From contig USIZ01000074.1 of the NCBI GenBank assembly GCA_900554855.1, positions 1 through 6,715 of the forward strand: DNA of 6,715 nt, written 5' to 3'. Below the pieces are notes generated by a model. The model did no database searches, was not told the origin of the DNA, and worked only from the letters and a program-made list of their open reading frames with translations. Position numbers and translations under genes: made by a program. Shown here one piece after another: positions 5,448-6,715 of this stretch. The number at the start of each line of letters is the position of its first letter. Positions within the stretch are counted from its first letter, which is position 1. The DNA is from an uncultured Eubacteriales bacterium (GTDB lineage Bacteria > Bacillota > Clostridia > Oscillospirales > Oscillospiraceae).

Positions 5448-6581
5448 TTATTTCTGTTTCACCAGTGCGCACAGCGTCTCGTAGATACGCTCGTTGGCGT
5501 CACCGATGGCCATTTCCCGCAGAGCCTTCTGCATTTTCTCCAGCTCCGCCGGAGCGGCCAGCAGGCGCTGCACGGTGTCATAGAGCCGATCGCCGCCGGC
5601 GTCCTTCTCCAGCATCAGCACCGCCGCGCCCCTGTCGCTGAGCACCCGGGCGTTCTTCTCCTGATGGTTGGCCGTCACATTGGGACTGGGCACCAGAATG
5701 GAGGGGCGGGCCGTGGCGGTGATCTCGGAAATGGTGGATGCGCCCGCACGGCTGAGCATCACGTCGGCGGCGTCCATCACGGCGGGCATATCATAGATAT
5801 ATTCCCGGATGTCCACATCCGGGTAGCGGTCGAGGTCGATGCCCTTGGCCCGCACCGCGTCCAGCACCCGCTGATAGTAGCGCTTGCCCACGCCGTAGAT
5901 GTGGTGGAACGGGGTGCCCTCCCGGCATTCCCGGACAACGAAATCCACCATGTAATCGTTCATCACCTGTGCGCCCAGAGAGCCCCAGCTGGTGACCACC
6001 ACCGGCTTGGTGTCCCCGGCGGCAAAGCCCAGCTTTGCTCGGGCCTCTTCCCGGGTGCAGTTGAAGAACTCGCCCCGGACCGGGGTGCCGGTGACCACCA
6101 CCCGCTCCGGGTGGGGATAGTGCTGGCGGCTCTCCTCAAAGCCCACCATGACCTTGTCCACATACTTGGCCAGCATCTTGGTGGTCAGGCCGGGCTCCGC
6201 ATTGGACTCGTGGACGGCGGTCGGAATGCCCCGGCGGGCGGCCTCCCGCACCACGGGGTAGGAGGCGTAGCCGCCGGTGCCCACCACCAGATCGGGCCGG
6301 AATTCGTCCAGAATGGCCCGGGCCTGCCCCTTGGAGCGGCTCAGGTTCTTGAGCGTCGTCAGATTATGTTTGATCGCCGCGCCGCTGAGGGAGCGGTAAA
6401 AGCTGGTGATGGTGACCGTCTTGACCGGATAGCCCTCCCGGGGCACCAGCGTGGTCTCCATACCGCCGTCGGCGCCCACAAAGAGCACCTCGGCATTCTG
6501 CCGCTGGCGGAACATCCCCGCCAGGGCGACCGCCGGATTGATATGGCCTGCGGTGCCGCCGCAGGTAAAGAGCACTTTCAT
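5448..6581 (-). CDS. murG: UDP-GlcNAc:lipid I N-acetylglucosaminyltransferase (MurG)
   Basis: Peripheral membrane GT-B glycosyltransferase (family GT28) that adds GlcNAc to lipid I, making lipid II on the cytoplasmic face. At 377 residues it is slightly longer than E. coli MurG. The N-terminal acceptor domain has TCGGTAGHINPA (6-17), GTGGYASYP (101-109) and HESNAEPGLT (124-133). The donor domain has SWGSLGA (198-204), where the first Gly of the usual GGSxGA loop is Trp, then SRAGASTISE (277-286) with Glu286 for the UDP-GlcNAc ribose, and NHQEKNA (305-311). The ATG at 6581 has GGGAGG eight bases upstream. It is the first gene of the visible part of the cluster; ftsW/murD/mraY would be expected beyond the right edge, but a repeat element fills the space there. 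No convincing promoter was found in the 36 bases between repeat and gene. Confidence 0.97.
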   Translation of the reverse strand: MKVLFTCGGTAGHINPAVALAGMFRQRQNAEVLFVGADGGMETTLVPREGYPVKTVTITSFYRSLSGAAIKHNLTTLKNLSRSKGQARAILDEFRPDLVVGTGGYASYPVVREAARRGIPTAVHESNAEPGLTTKMLAKYVDKVMVGFEESRQHYPHPERVVVTGTPVRGEFFNCTREEARAKLGFAAGDTKPVVVTSWGSLGAQVMNDYMVDFVVRECREGTPFHHIYGVGKRYYQRVLDAVRAKGIDLDRYPDVDIREYIYDMPAVMDAADVMLSRAGASTISEITATARPSILVPSPNVTANHQEKNARVLSDRGAAVLMLEKDAGGDRLYDTVQRLLAAPAELEKMQKALREMAIGDANERIYETLCALVKQK

Positions 6582-6616
6582 GGAAGATACCTCCCTAAAT
6601 TCTCTGAAAAGTCAAA

Positions 6617-6715
6617 GTTCCCTTAGGGGGAAGCCGTCTGCGAAGCAGACTGATGAGGGGCAGGTCTGGGACAGCTTTCCGTTCGACGCCACCTCATCCG
6701 GCCCTTCGGGCCACC
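6617..6715. repeat. Structured intergenic repeat, copy 2 (cut by window edge)
   Basis: Second copy of the element at 836-964, in the same orientation, immediately upstream of murG. In order: end palindrome TTCCC...GGGAA (6618-6632); a perfect 6-bp hairpin GTCTGC-GAA-GCAGAC (6636-6650); core TGATGAGG (6651-6658), whose GATGAGG pairs with CCTCATC (6692-6698); and a perfect hairpin GGCCC-TTC-GGGCC (6700-6712). The second end hairpin is expected beyond 6715. The core matches copy 1 in 47 of 51 bases with one gap, while the side stems differ but remain paired. Confidence 0.8.

Noticed and set aside
6590..6615. A murG promoter using TTGACT just right of the gene
   Set aside because: At a 17-base spacing the -10 would be AGGTAT, overlapping the ribosome site; the match is too poor.
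4176..6626. An 816-codon open frame on the plus strand opposite murA and murG
   Set aside because: It lies antisense to two clearly recognisable enzymes, its translation is rich in His, Gly, Ala and Arg without any known motif, and long antisense frames are expected in GC-rich genes.

Overview
The window is a GC-rich stretch (roughly 60% by eye) in which every recognisable gene lies on the minus strand. The right two thirds is part of a division and cell wall (dcw) cluster, read right to left: murG, murA, ftsQ/divIB, ftsZ. It is followed by a YdiB-type shikimate/quinate dehydrogenase gene and then by the start of a GH25 muramidase-like lipoprotein gene that runs off the left edge. The order murG-murA-ftsQ-ftsZ without ftsA, the strong AGGAGG ribosome sites and the DivIB-like FtsQ suggest a Gram-positive Firmicute. 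The high GC, the protein style and the repeat type make me favour a gut Oscillospiraceae (Flavonifractor/Oscillibacter-like). That placement is inference, not a database result.

Layout: 1-710 GH25 lipoprotein (partial), with promoter at 738-743 and a TTG start; 778-817 intrinsic terminator; 836-964 structured intergenic repeat, copy 1; 982-1842 aroE/ydiB-like gene; 1969-2002 perfect 14-bp hairpin after ftsZ; 2014-3072 ftsZ; 3114-3165 two candidate ftsZ promoters; 3198-3989 ftsQ; 4007-4035 candidate ftsQ promoter; 4065-5369 murA; 5371-5421 inverted repeat that would bury the murA ribosome binding site; 5448-6581 murG; 6617-6715 repeat copy 2, cut by the right edge. No stretch over 300 bases lacks a gene or element.

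Functionally, MurA makes the first committed step to UDP-MurNAc in the cytoplasm. MurG makes lipid II at the inner membrane face. FtsQ/DivIB and FtsZ build the septum where lipid II is used. The GH25 protein is predicted to be exported and lipid-anchored, where it could cut peptidoglycan. The dehydrogenase belongs to aromatic metabolism and is probably only a positional neighbour.

I see no new multi-gene system here. The two observations most worth following are non-coding. One is a repeat family with two copies in the window, whose side stems differ in sequence but stay paired and carry GNA-type triloops. The other is a 12-bp stem that would sequester the murA Shine-Dalgarno sequence.
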